Below, one piece after another: positions 23,750 through 35,790 of a stretch of DNA of 64,000 nucleotides. Below the pieces are notes generated by a model. That model was not told where the DNA came from and did not search any database. It worked only from the letters and a program-made list of their open reading frames with translations. Position numbers and translations under genes: made by a program. Numbering within the stretch: the stretch's first letter is position 1; the number at the start of each line of letters is the position of its first letter. Where the stretch lies: NCBI RefSeq assembly GCF_022605165.1, contig NC_063068.1:3162001-3226000 (forward strand), read 5' to 3'. This stretch comes from Purpureocillium takamizusanense (taxonomy: Eukaryota; Ascomycota; Sordariomycetes; Hypocreales; Ophiocordycipitaceae).

Positions 23750-24089
23750 ATGATGAATGATGAATGAGGCCGTTTCCAATCGCATCCTCCCCCACCGGCG
23801 CCGCCGCCGGCCCCCCCAAGCCCGTGGCGCATCATCGGTGGCAACCCTGTCGAGCTGTCGGCCCGTGGAGCTGGCCGCCCACTCCTCCACCCCATCACAG
23901 GCCCGCCTGTTCATCCTGATCCGATGCTAGAGTCGAGGAGGGGCATAGACACACCACGGAGCCGCCCATCACACACACACACACACTGTCTCTCTCTCTC
24001 TCTCGCTCTCTCTCATCCTCGCTTGGCGTTGAGGCTGGGGCTGGCGGGGCTGGAGGTCGTTGAGGTGGTGGTGTTGCTGCTGCAGCTGC

Positions 24090-24146
24090 ATGTGGTGGTG
24101 GTGGTGGTGGTGGTGGCGGCGGCGATGATGATGGTGGTGATGATAC
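24090..24146. repeat. (GTG)n / (GAT)n triplet repeat
   Basis: A run of GTG triplets followed by GCG and GAT triplets. A shorter CT run lies just before it at about 23988-24014. Confidence 0.8.
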
Positions 24147-26207
24147 TGCCGCTGTCACACAGGAGACTCCTCCTCCCATCTCATCGTGCTCTGCTCTGAC
24201 GACGGCCAAGAGACCTTGTGCTCCCACACGCGGTTACACCAAGTCCACAGAGCTCTCCACCTTCAATCTTTCTCTGTAGACTGTACGTATTAGGTATCTC
24301 TACTACGTACGTCCGTACTACTATCTATCGCCCTCGCACCGGCGGCGGGGACGCGCGCGCTCGCGGGATACCCGGCTGGGCACTTGCAAACCTGGAACCC
24401 ATGTCGCCTGGTCTGGCACGCATGGCATGACATGGATGGCATGGCTTGGCTTGGCTTCGGCCGGGATGGCCTCCAAGGCGCTGGCTGAGAGTGGAGGAAG
24501 ACGACCAAGATCCACGTCCGCGCTGGTGCTGCTGGCGCTGGCGCTACGCAGAGGGGACGATGCTCAATGTACCCTGCTTGATGTACGTACCTCGTACTTG
24601 GCTCCGTACCATCGTGTCGTATTTGCCCATGTTTCCCATCATCCTCGTACCTCCCAGCTTTTGCCTCGTCACCACCACCACCAACCACCACGCCTCCGTG
24701 CCTCCTCTTCCATCCCATATTCCTCTCAAAACTCTCCATCCCCATCACTCTCCCTCCCGTCTGCGTGCCAGCTGCCTTCGTGGACCCTGCGGCATCGTTT
24801 CGTGCTTGGAGCTGGGTGGCCCGTCCTTCGTTTTTCTTTTTCTTGTTTGTGCAGTACTCAGGTACCTACCTACCGAGGTACTTGGGCTTTGTCTCTCCCC
24901 GCAATCGCTGCGCGCCCGCCTGGCCGCTTCCAAAACGACGTCACGCCGCCGCACCGCTGCCCGCGCTGCAGTGCTTCGGGCTGCTCTCTCCCATCAGGTC
25001 ACTGCGCATACCAGCGTCCGCCTCCAACAAACCCACCTCAGCTTCAACACCACCTCCAACTGTCACCACCACCACCACCGCCTGCAATACCACCCCCGAT
25101 ACTACCACCGCCGTCACCAAAAGCAGCCGCTGCCACAGGCGTCATTCTCACCACCAAACTGATCAACACAGCGTACGTACGACCTTTTCTCTCCTTCCAG
25201 GCTTCCCACGAGCGACGGCGACCTCGATTTCCCTCGTCGGTCAACCTTCGCTGCCGCAGAGACGAACGAGACGCATCGCCGAACGAGCGAGCGAGCGAGC
25301 CACTGGCAACGCGCGCGGTAACATCGTCTCGTTTGCACCCTCTCCAGCAGGCTGCCGGATCGGGCGCAGCTCCCGCTCTCCCAGAAACACGCGCCTCGCC
25401 CCCTCTCTCCGAATCGCTTCCGCTCCGTGTGCCTGTCCGCGGCACGCTCCCGCCGTAACCTTGATGAATGCGTAAAGCTGCCGCCCGTCCTTTGCCCTCG
25501 ACCCTGCAGGGCCTTGATCGCTTTCCCTTCCCGGCCAATTTGATAGTACACCAAGCGGCCAAGGTGGTAGCTACCCGAAGCGGCCCGCAAACTCTCCGAA
25601 AGCCACCCCTTCGTCGTCCCAAGCCCGGCAGGAACCTGCGTTGTCGAGTCGATCGTCTCCGCCTCGAAGCATTCCCGCCGTCCCGCTAGCCAAGGCTGTG
25701 GGTTGCCTGGCACTGGCTCAGCACACGAACAAGAGCCTTGGCCAGGAGAGCTGTCAAAACCGCTTAGGGGATCTGCCATCGCGAATCCGAGTGCAGCCAT
25801 CGACCGTCTGCCCTGCCCGCATTCATACACTTCTTGGACCACGCTGTGGCGAATTCCTCCCGCCCGTTGTCGTTTCCAGAGCGACGCTTGCGGAGTGTCT
25901 CACAGATCCCGGCCCTGGCTGCCACGCTCCCCGACCCCTCGGCAGAGGGCACCCGGCTGTGGCTGAGACATTGCGTCAATCGACCTGTCACAGCAGCCCC
26001 AAGGGTTTTCTGTCCCGACCGTTTCACTGCCGACTTGAGAGTGCTCTTGCTCGCATTTCTTCAGCGGCTGACGTGACGCTCTCCTCGCCATGTCCTTCTA
26101 AGACCCGGTACGACAACATACGTATTGCTTTTTCGTCGCAGTAAAACCCCTCCTCACAGTTCGAGAGGCGACGACGACCTTGCGTGCGAGGCCGCGACTC
26201 GTGTACC

Positions 26208-29200
26208 ATGAGCGTCGAAAAGTGGAAGTGGAGGAGCTCCTCCGGCCTCGCCCTCGGCCAGGCCACCTCGCATCATTATGATTCGGAAAAGGCCCTGATG
26301 ACGGAGGCGCCCGAAAGCAAGGCCCCCCGGGTCCTCACGAGGGCTCTTCGCTCGCTCAGCAGCTCTTCCATGGACTCCATCGCTGCCAACTCGGTCAGAA
26401 GCTCATCCTCGACGCGCAGGTTACAAAAGACGCCATCGAACTCGGGGTCCATGATTGGGCGACTGCACCGTCGCGTGTCGAAAGACTCTGGGGGCCATGC
26501 GCCTCCAGCCGAGGCCCCCGGGAGTCCTATCGAGGGTCCGCAGCCATACTCAGTCATGGAAGTCGTCCATTACGGCCCTCTCAAAGCCGATATATCGCTC
26601 CTCAAGGCACGCGCAGAGTACCTCGTCCTGTCGGATCACTGCTTGGTCAAGTTTACGACTGCCGACGCCGCTAGGAACGCCTTCCCCCAGCTAAGCCAGA
26701 CCAAGCCGCACGCAAAAGACGCAGCACCCGCATGTACGGGTAAAACGTCGTCTGCTGATGTACGCCTCGAGATCCCGTTGCGCTCCATCGTCGCTGCCTT
26801 CAACGAGGATTCCGCCCATCATCGCTCCGGCATTGAGGTATGGTGGTTCTCTCAGTGGCCACGACTCGCCTACTGCAAAGCCCATTTGCATTTTGCACTT
26901 CCAAAGGAGAGAGACGACTGGCTGGCAGCCATCCACCGCACGTGCAGAGCGAGGCTTCGGAAGAATCCCGCTGGCACTCTGATCCCCGAGAATCTCAAGA
27001 CCCGCGTCAATCACATCGTTCGTTCGGTTGAAGGCATCGATGGCGAGCATCAGAACCTCGTATTCCCTGTCGCCAGACGTGTGTTCGCACAGACTCAGAG
27101 GGCTTCTGGCGCCGACGAAACACACGACCACAACGACTCGTCGTCCTTTTACTTCATCATCGGACCATGCATGTGCCACCTGATCGAGGTCCTCAAGGCC
27201 GACCACTCGACGCTCCCTGGTGATCTGCGAGTCAAGGCGGTCTCGTACGGGACCGTCACCCTCACGCGGTTCAAGGCGTCGGTGGCCTCGCACGAGCAGC
27301 GCTTCATCATGTGCTTCCGCTCACCATTCGGCCGCGAGACTCGACTCGACTTGGCCAGCGTCCAGTACCGGCGCATCATCGAGGCGCTCATCAAGGCTGA
27401 CCGCAACCTGAAGCCTATGTGGCCGCAGTCCTTGCAGCATACCATTTTTGAGGTCAAGGGCCTTCCACCCCCCCTCCAGCTTACCAAGGGAAACGACCTT
27501 GGCGGCCTTGAGAGCAGCCTTCAGGCGTATTGTGCTGCATATCAAGTACAAGTGCCCGCGTGGAAGATCGAGTGGAACACCCCGCCACACCCAGCTTTCC
27601 GCCTGTTGCCCCCTGATGGCGCCGCCTACTCGCCGCTGCAGTTGCTTGCCGTTTTCCGCGCGCTGAGGTACAACAGTTTCTTCAAGGCACTTTCATTTCG
27701 CGACGTTGACCTGTCGTCGCTTGCTGGCAAGAATGACTATTCCCAGTATGGAGACGGCGTGGCCTACAGATCGCTGAGCTGTGAGTAGCCAGCTCCTCGT
27801 CCGACGCCACTGCGCCAGAAGTATACTGATTCATTTTAGCCATGACCATCTCGGGAGACCATCATGAGATCCTTCTCCAGGCAACCATCCTAGAGCAGGA
27901 GATTCATGCGTTGACCTTCACCTCCGAGTCCATTCGGAGCATTGACCTGGCCAACACTCTGGGCCTACAGACTAGTCAAAGACTGAGCCGCTTGCAATAT
28001 GACCATGAGGCGCTGTGCAAGAAGAGCTCCGAGTTACTGAGGCCCATCTTGATGCTTTGGAGGCAGCAGTTGTCTGTCTGCCAGGGAATTTCCATGTCTG
28101 GCAACCCCATCGCCCTCGGCGACATGGACGAGCTTGGTGAGCCAAACCTTTGTACTCGCGGAACGTCGGACATTGTTTGCTAACAAATCCTAGCGAATCT
28201 GCTCGCGCTCGATTACGTGCACATCAAGAAACTCCACCTTGCGAAATGTGCGCTGGGCGATGCTGGATTGTCTCAGCTCTGGGGAGCTCTGGGGAGTCAG
28301 GCTTACTCGTTGGAGTGCCTCGACACCTCGGATAACCAAGGCATTGTCCGATTCGATGTCATTCAGGCGGCCCTGAAGAAGTTGCAGAGACTGGTTTCGC
28401 TCAACATTGCCGGCAATACTCGTATCATGTCGCATGCGTCACTCTTCGACGATGAGACTATCATGAAGTGGGCACTCCAGGACCTGAACTTGTCTGGAAT
28501 CATGGTAAGTGCAGCGGCGGTCGGGCTCTATGGGGAAAAGCTAACAAAGCTCCTAGCTCAACGATGCCACGGTGGACACCCTGGCCGCCTACTTGGGCAC
28601 GTACCACTCGCATGGCCTGCAGCTCATGCAGCTCAACAACTGCGGCCTGACCGGGAAACAGATTTCGCGTCTCTTCCGCAGCATGGGCCAAGCGCGGCGG
28701 CTGACCATTCATCTGAACGGGAACCGCCTCGATGAAGGCATTGACGATCTCTGCAGTGCCATTGCTACCGGCCATGGTCCCTGGAGCGTCTTTTTGCAGA
28801 TGATCGAGTTCGCTTCCGAGGCCAACTACATGAAGCTGCTGCGCGCTCTGACGGTGAACAAGACCATTGAATGTCTCAGCCTGGCTGGGACAGCCACGCC
28901 CGAGTCAGCGAGCGGAGTTGCATGCCAGGCCGTTGCCGATTTCTTCTCGAAGAACAACACTGTGCGTTTTCTGGACATATCTGGATACGACTCGAAGCTG
29001 GACGAGGGTCGACTTGGCAGGGAATTTTCCAAGGCCTTGAGCGGCATGCGATCGAACACGCGCATCGAGCACCTCCGAGTGCGAAGCCAGATGCTCAACA
29101 TTAACATCGGAGACCTCGCCGAGGCCATCTCCGGCAACAAGACATTGCACACGCTTGACTGTGAGGGAAACGACTTCAACCTGTCAAACTTTCGGCACCT

Positions 29201-29999
29201 CATCAAGCACTTGGAGGACAGCACCACGATTCGATACTTCTCGGCCTTTTCGGCGCCAGAGCTATCGCGTGCGATCCGCAAGTCAGTAGAGACGGCGGGC
29301 ACTCCGTCGCCACTCATGCGGCGCTCGTCCGTCATGGCGAGGTTTCGGTCCGAGAAGGTGCAGGCCGTGACCGGGAAGCCGCTGGTGCAGCAGCTGAGAG
29401 ACGAGTGGGATGCCGCGGTGGCAGACTTGGAGCGCATACTGCAGAGAAACCAACAGCTCTTGCGCGACAAGGAAGAATCAGATGACGAGTCTACGGTACA
29501 GCTGGGCGGGAGACATGGAGATGTGGAAAATATCTTCTCGGAAGCCTTTGGAGGACTCGCACGTAAGGAGTTCGAGTCCCGAAGAGCTAAGAGCTCGCCT
29601 GGATCTGTTTCTCCCCGGCGTCGCCCAGCGTCGGTTTCGGCGCACCCAAGCTCGACCGATATCGTCGGACAAGGTATCGCGCGACCCGGGTCTACCGTCT
29701 CCAGCGAGGCGGCCATCAGCCCGTCCACGGATGGGGCGAGCACGGGCGGCATCCCGAGCCCCCCTGAGCTTGAAAGCCCGACGGACAAGGACTTTAGCCT
29801 TGCGGACGTGCAGAGAGCCCTGGCGGCGTTTGGGGCGTTTGGGGACGCGCGAGATAACAACTACACATTGACGGAGGCATCAGATGCCGACGGAGGACTG
29901 CAAATGAAGAGATTCAGACGATGCTGGGGCAGCACAACTACCCGGATCGACGAAGAGGACGGGGGAACGGGTGACGGGGTGGGGGACGAGTCACCCTAA
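26208..29999 (+). CDS. Large PH-like and leucine-rich-repeat protein, uncharacterised
   Basis: Exons 26208-27780, 27840-28136, 28194-28504 and 28557-29999 give 1207 residues; introns are 59, 57 and 52 bp, all GT-AG. The N terminus is Ser-rich and disordered. Residues about 117-252 look like a pleckstrin-homology fold ending in a Trp-containing helix (KERDDWLAAIHRTC), and about 300-410 may be a second one (FYFIIGPCMCHLIEVLK, then RETRLDLASVQYRRIIEALI). From about residue 530 to 990 there are irregular leucine-rich repeats of the RNI type (VHIKKLHLAKCALGD, RLVSLNIAGN, LHTLDCEGNDFNLSN). The C terminus is Ser/Pro-rich and acidic. PH followed by RNI-type LRR is the layout of the actin regulator CARMIL and of uncharacterised fungal LRR proteins. 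I do not know a specific role. The start at 26208 follows a long leader; 8 further in-frame codons lie upstream. Confidence 0.85.
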
Positions 30000-31228
30000 G
30001 CGATGGACCATATCAGAGGCAGCATGCTTGTTGCCCGGCGCTTGCATTTGAACGGCTCATTGGGTGGCGTGGCGTTGGGACTCGTTGATTACCTAGGTAT
30101 TTGCTTGAGACGATGGGCGTTGTTGGCTGGGTGGGATACCGTGACGGGAACGATGGCTTTTGGCTCGATACCCCTGTGCGAATACCAATTGAATGTTTTT
30201 TGACTTGCAATGAGGCTGATACGGATGTCTCGCGACGCGCTGTGTTTGCAGCCTGGTAAACATTTTGGTGCATGTGCCAGAGACTGGTAACGAGATGGCG
30301 TCACCGTCGACCGGATGCGGTGTTAGTGAAGGGATTCCCATGTCCACGGCGGCAGGCCAGTCCGTACCCGTACTCCTCGCTAAGCGTCCACATTCTCTTA
30401 AGTGCATAAGGGAAGGTGCAGCACGTACTAGGGAGGTACGGACGTGCAGCCCTCGGTACCTTGAGGGAACCTCGTCGACGACGGGGCGCCACAGCCACAG
30501 GACCGCCGGCGGGGTCAGGGGTGCCCAACCAACTGGAGCACAACGTTGTAGTGCGAAGGTAGCCACGCAATTTACGCTGTTAGGCCGCTGGCGCTCTCTG
30601 CTCACCACCTCATCAATTAGCGAGTGGCCCCGACGAAGCCAACTAGCGCTGCCGGGCTTGCAGGTTGTTCCTGTCTGCTGGGTGTTGGCGCTGGTGCGGG
30701 TGCGGGTGCTGGTGCTGCGGGCGGGTGAGGCATCCGTCCATCCACTCACCATAACCACCACCTCTGGAGAGAGCTGGCGGAAGCCTCGTCATCCTCTTCC
30801 ACCAACCACCTCCGCCGCGCCCAAGCCTCCCCCCCCGACCTGCATTCTCGCGAGCAGCTCACGCCGCCGCCGATAGATGCATCTCGCCCTCTCTCGCGCG
30901 CGCGTACTCTGTATTATTTCTCAGGGCGTCATACATCGTCGTCGCAATTGCAGCATTTGCATTTTACTCCCCTCTTTCCCTTTGTCAGCGCGTGTCCCGG
31001 CTCCCCTGCCAGCACGACGACGACGACGACGCAAGCACACAACAAGACATCCCAGGCGACGTGCTTGACCGTCGAGCCGCAGCAGCAGCAGCTCCCTTGG
31101 GCCAGTTGACCTCCCTGCTCGTCGCTCAAGCGCTATCCGGCGGCCGTCACGACACGGGGGCAGCAACATACGTAGCTGACGTCTGAGCTCCCCTTCCGGC
31201 TCCCCTCCGCACCCCTTTCGCGCCGACC
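30000..31228. promoter_or_regulatory. Spacer holding the PAN1 promoter
   Basis: This is 1.2 kb between two plus-strand genes. TACCTAGGTA occurs at 30090-30099, and GTACTAGGGAGGTACGG near 30425. The last 400 bp are CACC/CGCC-rich, with C-rich tracts and a (CGA)n run near 31015-31030, consistent with a leader. No gene was seen. Confidence 0.5.
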
Positions 31229-34200
31229 ATGTACTCCAACTCGAGCGCCTTCCTTGGAGGAGGCAATAGCCAACGCCCCGGCGGCGGCGGCGGCCAGCAA
31301 TATGGCTTCAACGCCGGCATGGGCGGAGGCCAGCAGCCCGGCCCGTTCGCGCCGCAGCCGACGGGCTTCGGCCAGCAGCAGCCGCCGCCGCCGCAGCAGC
31401 AGCAGCAACAACAACAGCCGATCCAACAGCAATATACCGGCTTCCCGATGCAGGCTCAGCCGACGGGATTTGGACTGCAGCCTCTGCAGCAACAGTATAC
31501 TAGCTTTCCGGGCCAGAGCCAGAGCCAACCCCAGCAGAGCTTCCAGTCAGGGGGTCCGCCGATGCCGGCCATCCCGGCCCAATTTCAGCAGCAGTTCCAG
31601 CAGCAACAGCAGCAACAGCCCTCGTCGTTGCAGCCTCAGCAGCCGACGGGCTTCTCCTCGTCGCCGCAGCAGGCATCGGGCCCCTCGCAGCCGCCGGTTC
31701 CTATGAAGCCCCAGCCGACCGGCTTCTCCGCCATGGCGGCTTCGTTCCATACGGGGTCCGGGTCGCGGCCCCAGGAGCCCGTGCCGGCACCGAAAAAGAC
31801 GAACAAGATTCCTAACATTCGGCTGTCGTTCATTACCGCGCAAGACCAGGCCAAGTTCGAGACGCTTTTCAAGTCTGCCGTCGGGGACAAGTCCACCACC
31901 ATGTCTGGCGATAAGGCTCGAGACTTGCTCTTGCGATCTCGGCTCGACGGCGACTCCCTGTCCCACATCTGGACTCTCGCTGACACTACCCGAGCTGGCG
32001 AGCTATACTTTCCCGAGTTTGCGCTTGCCATGTACCTTTGTAACTTGAAGCTGACCGGCAAGACGCTGCCCTCCACTCTCCCCGACAACATTCGCAACGA
32101 AGTTTCGAGCATGGTGGACATCATTGGTTTCAGCGTGGTTGAGGATGGGCCATCTTCGACGACTCCCACGCCAGCGGGCAATGCACCGAGCTTTAGAGCT
32201 GGCAACGCCTCCCCACCGACTATCCAGCAGCCCCAACCCCAAGCGTCCAACTCTCAACTCCTCCAGACGCAGATGACGGGCTTCCCAGGACAGCAGACCG
32301 GGTTCGGCAATCAGCCCCAAGGCTTTCAGCCTCAGCAGACCGGCTTTCAGGGCATGCAGAACCCGCAACCTACTGGTTTTGCCGGGCCGCGGCCACCGAT
32401 GCCACCGATGCCACCGATGCCCACTGGGTTCGGCCAGCCTCCCTCTGGCGGGATGGCGACTCCTCTCAACGCTCAGCCTACGGGACGGCCCGGGCAATGG
32501 GGCCTCGTTAACGCCCCATCCACTGGTCTGCCGAATATCGACGCTCTTCAAGCGCGCATGATGCCGCAGCAGGGTCGCGAGGCTGGTTCGTACACTACTC
32601 AGGGCCTGCAAGGTAATGCTGTCATTCCTTGGGCCATTACAAAAGAGGAGAAGACCCGATACGACTCGCTGTTTAAGGCTTGGGACGGTCTGGGCAAGGG
32701 CTACATTGGCGGTGACCAGGCTATTGAGATCTTCGGCCAGAGCGGTCTCGAAAAGCCCGATCTCGAAAGGGTTTGGACCCTCTCAGACAATGGGAACAAG
32801 GGGCGCCTGGACCTGGACGAGTTCGCCGTTGCCATGCACTTGATTTATCGAAAGCTCAACGGCTACCCGCTTCCAAGCACCCTGCCTGCGGAGCTGGTTC
32901 CGCCCTCGACAAGAAACTTCAACCAGTCCATCGGCACGCTCAAGAACATGCTGAACCAAGAGTCCGATTTCCGAAAGAACTCGGGCGCCGCACTGCTGCC
33001 GCAGAAGACTGGAGTCAGCTACATGAAGAACCGGTCGTTCAGGGGTGGTGCTGGCAGTGCAGCTGCTGCGCGGAAAGACGCGACAGTCTTTCGCAATGAT
33101 GACGAGGACTTTGGATATAGGTCCAGCGCGCGCCGCAGGATGGGCGATAGCTCTGTCCGTTCCGACTCTCCCGCATCGGTTGCGTCTAGCGACGACTTGA
33201 CCTTGGATCAGCTCCGCAAGAAGATCAAGGAGAAGCAGGTTCTCCTCGATGCCATGGACTTCGCGGACGAGAAAGGCAACGAAGAAGACGATCTTTTGGA
33301 CAGACGCGATCGTCGCGAGGCCGAGGAGCTGTACCGCCGCATCAGACGCATGCAGGGCGACATTGATGCGCACCCGGATGCCGCACTTGCCAGTGGCGAC
33401 TCTGACGCTGAGCGGAGGGCGCTGAAGCGGCAGCTCCAGAACCTTACCGACAAGATACCGGAGCTCGCTTCCCAGGTCCGCAAGACCGAGAAGGCGATTA
33501 TGGAGGCGAGGCTCGAGCTTTTCCGCCTCAAGGATGCCAAGGCGCACCCGAGCAGCGGCGCTCCGATCGTCGGCACCGGCCCCGGAGGCGCAGTGACGGA
33601 GTCGGATCGCCTGAAGGCTAGAGCCAAGGCGATGATGCAGCAGCGAGCTGCCGCTCTGACTGGCAAAAAGGTCGACGTCGGACCTGAAGATCATGACGCG
33701 CCCAAGCGGCTGGAAGAGGAGACGATCAAGGCGAAGAGCGAGAAGGAGGCCAACGAGAGCATGGTGCGCGACGTCGAGGAAAGCGTGCGCGACTTTGCAC
33801 GTGGAATCGATGACAGCCTCAAGGACGGTGGCAAGGACAACACGAGTGAGCATGAGAAGCGGCGCTGGGAGGACGGCCTAGGTGTGGAGGACGAAGTCCG
33901 GGACTTCATTTTTGACCTGCAAAGGGAGAGCCGAGCCGCGCGCCTCCGTGCTCAGGACAAGCCAGCGGCTTCTCGGTCGCCCGCCGCCGCCGCCGAGGCA
34001 CCACGACCGGAACGTGTGGCAAGTCCCCGCGGTGAGAGCATGGAAAGCCCGGCGTCAACATCTCGCACGGCCACGCCACCCGCTGCTGGTGGCTCGTACG
34101 CATCCTACAAGACCCCCGAAGAGCGAGCCGCTTTCATCAAGCAGCAGGCCGAGCAGCGCATGGCTGAGCGCCTGGCCGCTCTTGGCATCAAGGCTCCGTC

Positions 34201-35790
34201 AAAGTCGGGCGAAAGCGCCGCTCAGCGTGTCGAGCGTGAGAGGGCAGAGCGAGCGGCTAAGCTACGACAAGCGGAAGAAGACGACTCGCGCAGGGAAGCT
34301 GAACGTCAGGCCCGCCTTGCGGAGGAGCAAGGCGTTCCCCCTCCGGCCCCTGCCACGGAGGTTTCGCAAGGCTCCGCCAAACGGCCACCGCCGCCTCCGA
34401 CCAGAAAGGGTGCCAAAGCCGAGATCGACAATACAAAGAAGGCCGAGGACGAGCAGGCCATACGTGCTGCGGAGGAAGCAAGACTTTCCGAGGAGCATGA
34501 GAAGCAACAGCGTGAGACGCAAGTTATGGAGTAAGTAAAAAGGTACCCCTTACGTAGAAATGACGCGTAGCTGACGGCGTTCTTAGGGAAACGGCCAAAG
34601 AGGAGGAGGACGAGTTTGAGAAGGAGCAAAGGGCCGCCGAGACTCGCCTGAAGGCGCTCGAGGAGCAGGTGAGACAGGGCAAGCTGAGAAAAGAGGAGGA
34701 AAAGAAGAAGAAGAAGGCTGCCATGGCCGAGGCCAAGGAGAAGGAGGCCAAGATGGCGGCGCGACGCGTCGAAATTGAGGCGGCAAAGAAGCGCGAACTG
34801 GAGCTTCAGCGCCAGCTGGAAGCCATGAACGACGATAGCTCCTCGGACGACGAAGGCCCGGAGCAGAATACGCCGCAGGAGTCGACCCCGACGCTTGGGG
34901 GCAGCCAAATCAGCCACCACGAGCACGAGCGAAGGCCCAGCCCTCCACCAGCGGGGGCGGCCACATCTCCGCCTCCTCCCGCGGTCGTCACCTCGCCGCC
35001 CGCAGAGACGGAGAGCAAGAACCCGTACTTCAAGATGATGTCGCATGCCTCGGAGGCGTCGTCGCCGGCAGTTTCCACGGACGCTGCCCCCGTGACGCGA
35101 CCGCCTGTCCCCGCGACGGATCCATCTACAAACCCGTTCCACCGCATGACACAGGAGAACAAGGCCCCCCCTGCGGCGCCGACTGGCCCCATCACGCGGA
35201 AGAGGGCTGACTCGGAGGACTGGGGCTCAAGCAAGGACGACGACGACGACGACGATTCGGACGATGACCGCCCGGGCGGCGGCAATGCTGCCCAACTCGC
35301 ATCGATCCTCTTCGGCACCATGGCTCCGCCCAGGCCGTTGTCAGCAGCAGGGAAAGAGTCGACTCCGGCGAGCCCAGCGCCCACCAACGACGCGCCCATC
35401 GCGTCTCCTCCACCTCCTCCCCCGGTGCCTGCCTCGGAGGCTCCTGCTGCCCCTCCACCTCCACCGCCGCCGCCTCCGATGGCGGAAGGCGGTGCGCCGA
35501 TGTCTCCCCCGCCGCCGCCGCCGCTGCCGATGCCCAGTTCCGACGCGCCTACAGCGCCGCCGCCACCGCCGCCTCCGATGCCGACGTCTGGTGCTCCCCC
35601 ACCGCCGCCAATGCCCGGGGCCGGTGGTCCGCCACCGCCTCCCCCTCCCCCTGGCGACGCGCCGGCTCCGTCGCCCTCGGGCGGCCGCCCTGCAGGCTTC
35701 CTAGGCGAGATTCAAATGGGCAGGGCGCTCAAGAAGACGACTACGAAGGACAAGAGCGCCGCGGCGGTTGCGGGTCGGGTGCTGGACTAG
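31229..35790 (+). CDS. PAN1: Actin cytoskeleton-regulatory complex protein PAN1
   Basis: Exons 31229-34530 and 34587-35790 with a 56-bp intron give 1501 residues. Pan1 is the Eps15/intersectin-like scaffold of clathrin-mediated endocytosis and activates Arp2/3. Residues 1-190 are Gln/Pro-rich with repeated QPTGF-type units. EH domains lie at about 200-290 ([25 protein letters not shown]) and 465-560 ([25 protein letters not shown]), each with the conserved W and an EF-hand-like loop. Between them, LQTQMTG and LNAQPTG match the LxxQxTG sites phosphorylated by Ark1/Prk1 kinases in yeast. A coiled coil follows at about 650-775, then a long Lys/Glu-rich region, a polyproline region at about 1370-1465, and a C-terminal WH2 actin-binding motif ([13 protein letters not shown]). 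Domain order and length match fungal PAN1. Confidence 0.95.

Noticed and set aside
24427..25458. 343-codon plus-strand open frame
   Set aside because: Its composition is that of a pyrimidine-rich leader (Pro, Ser, Arg, Leu), there is no domain, and a second overlapping frame of similar length exists. It is more likely part of the LRR gene's 5' region.
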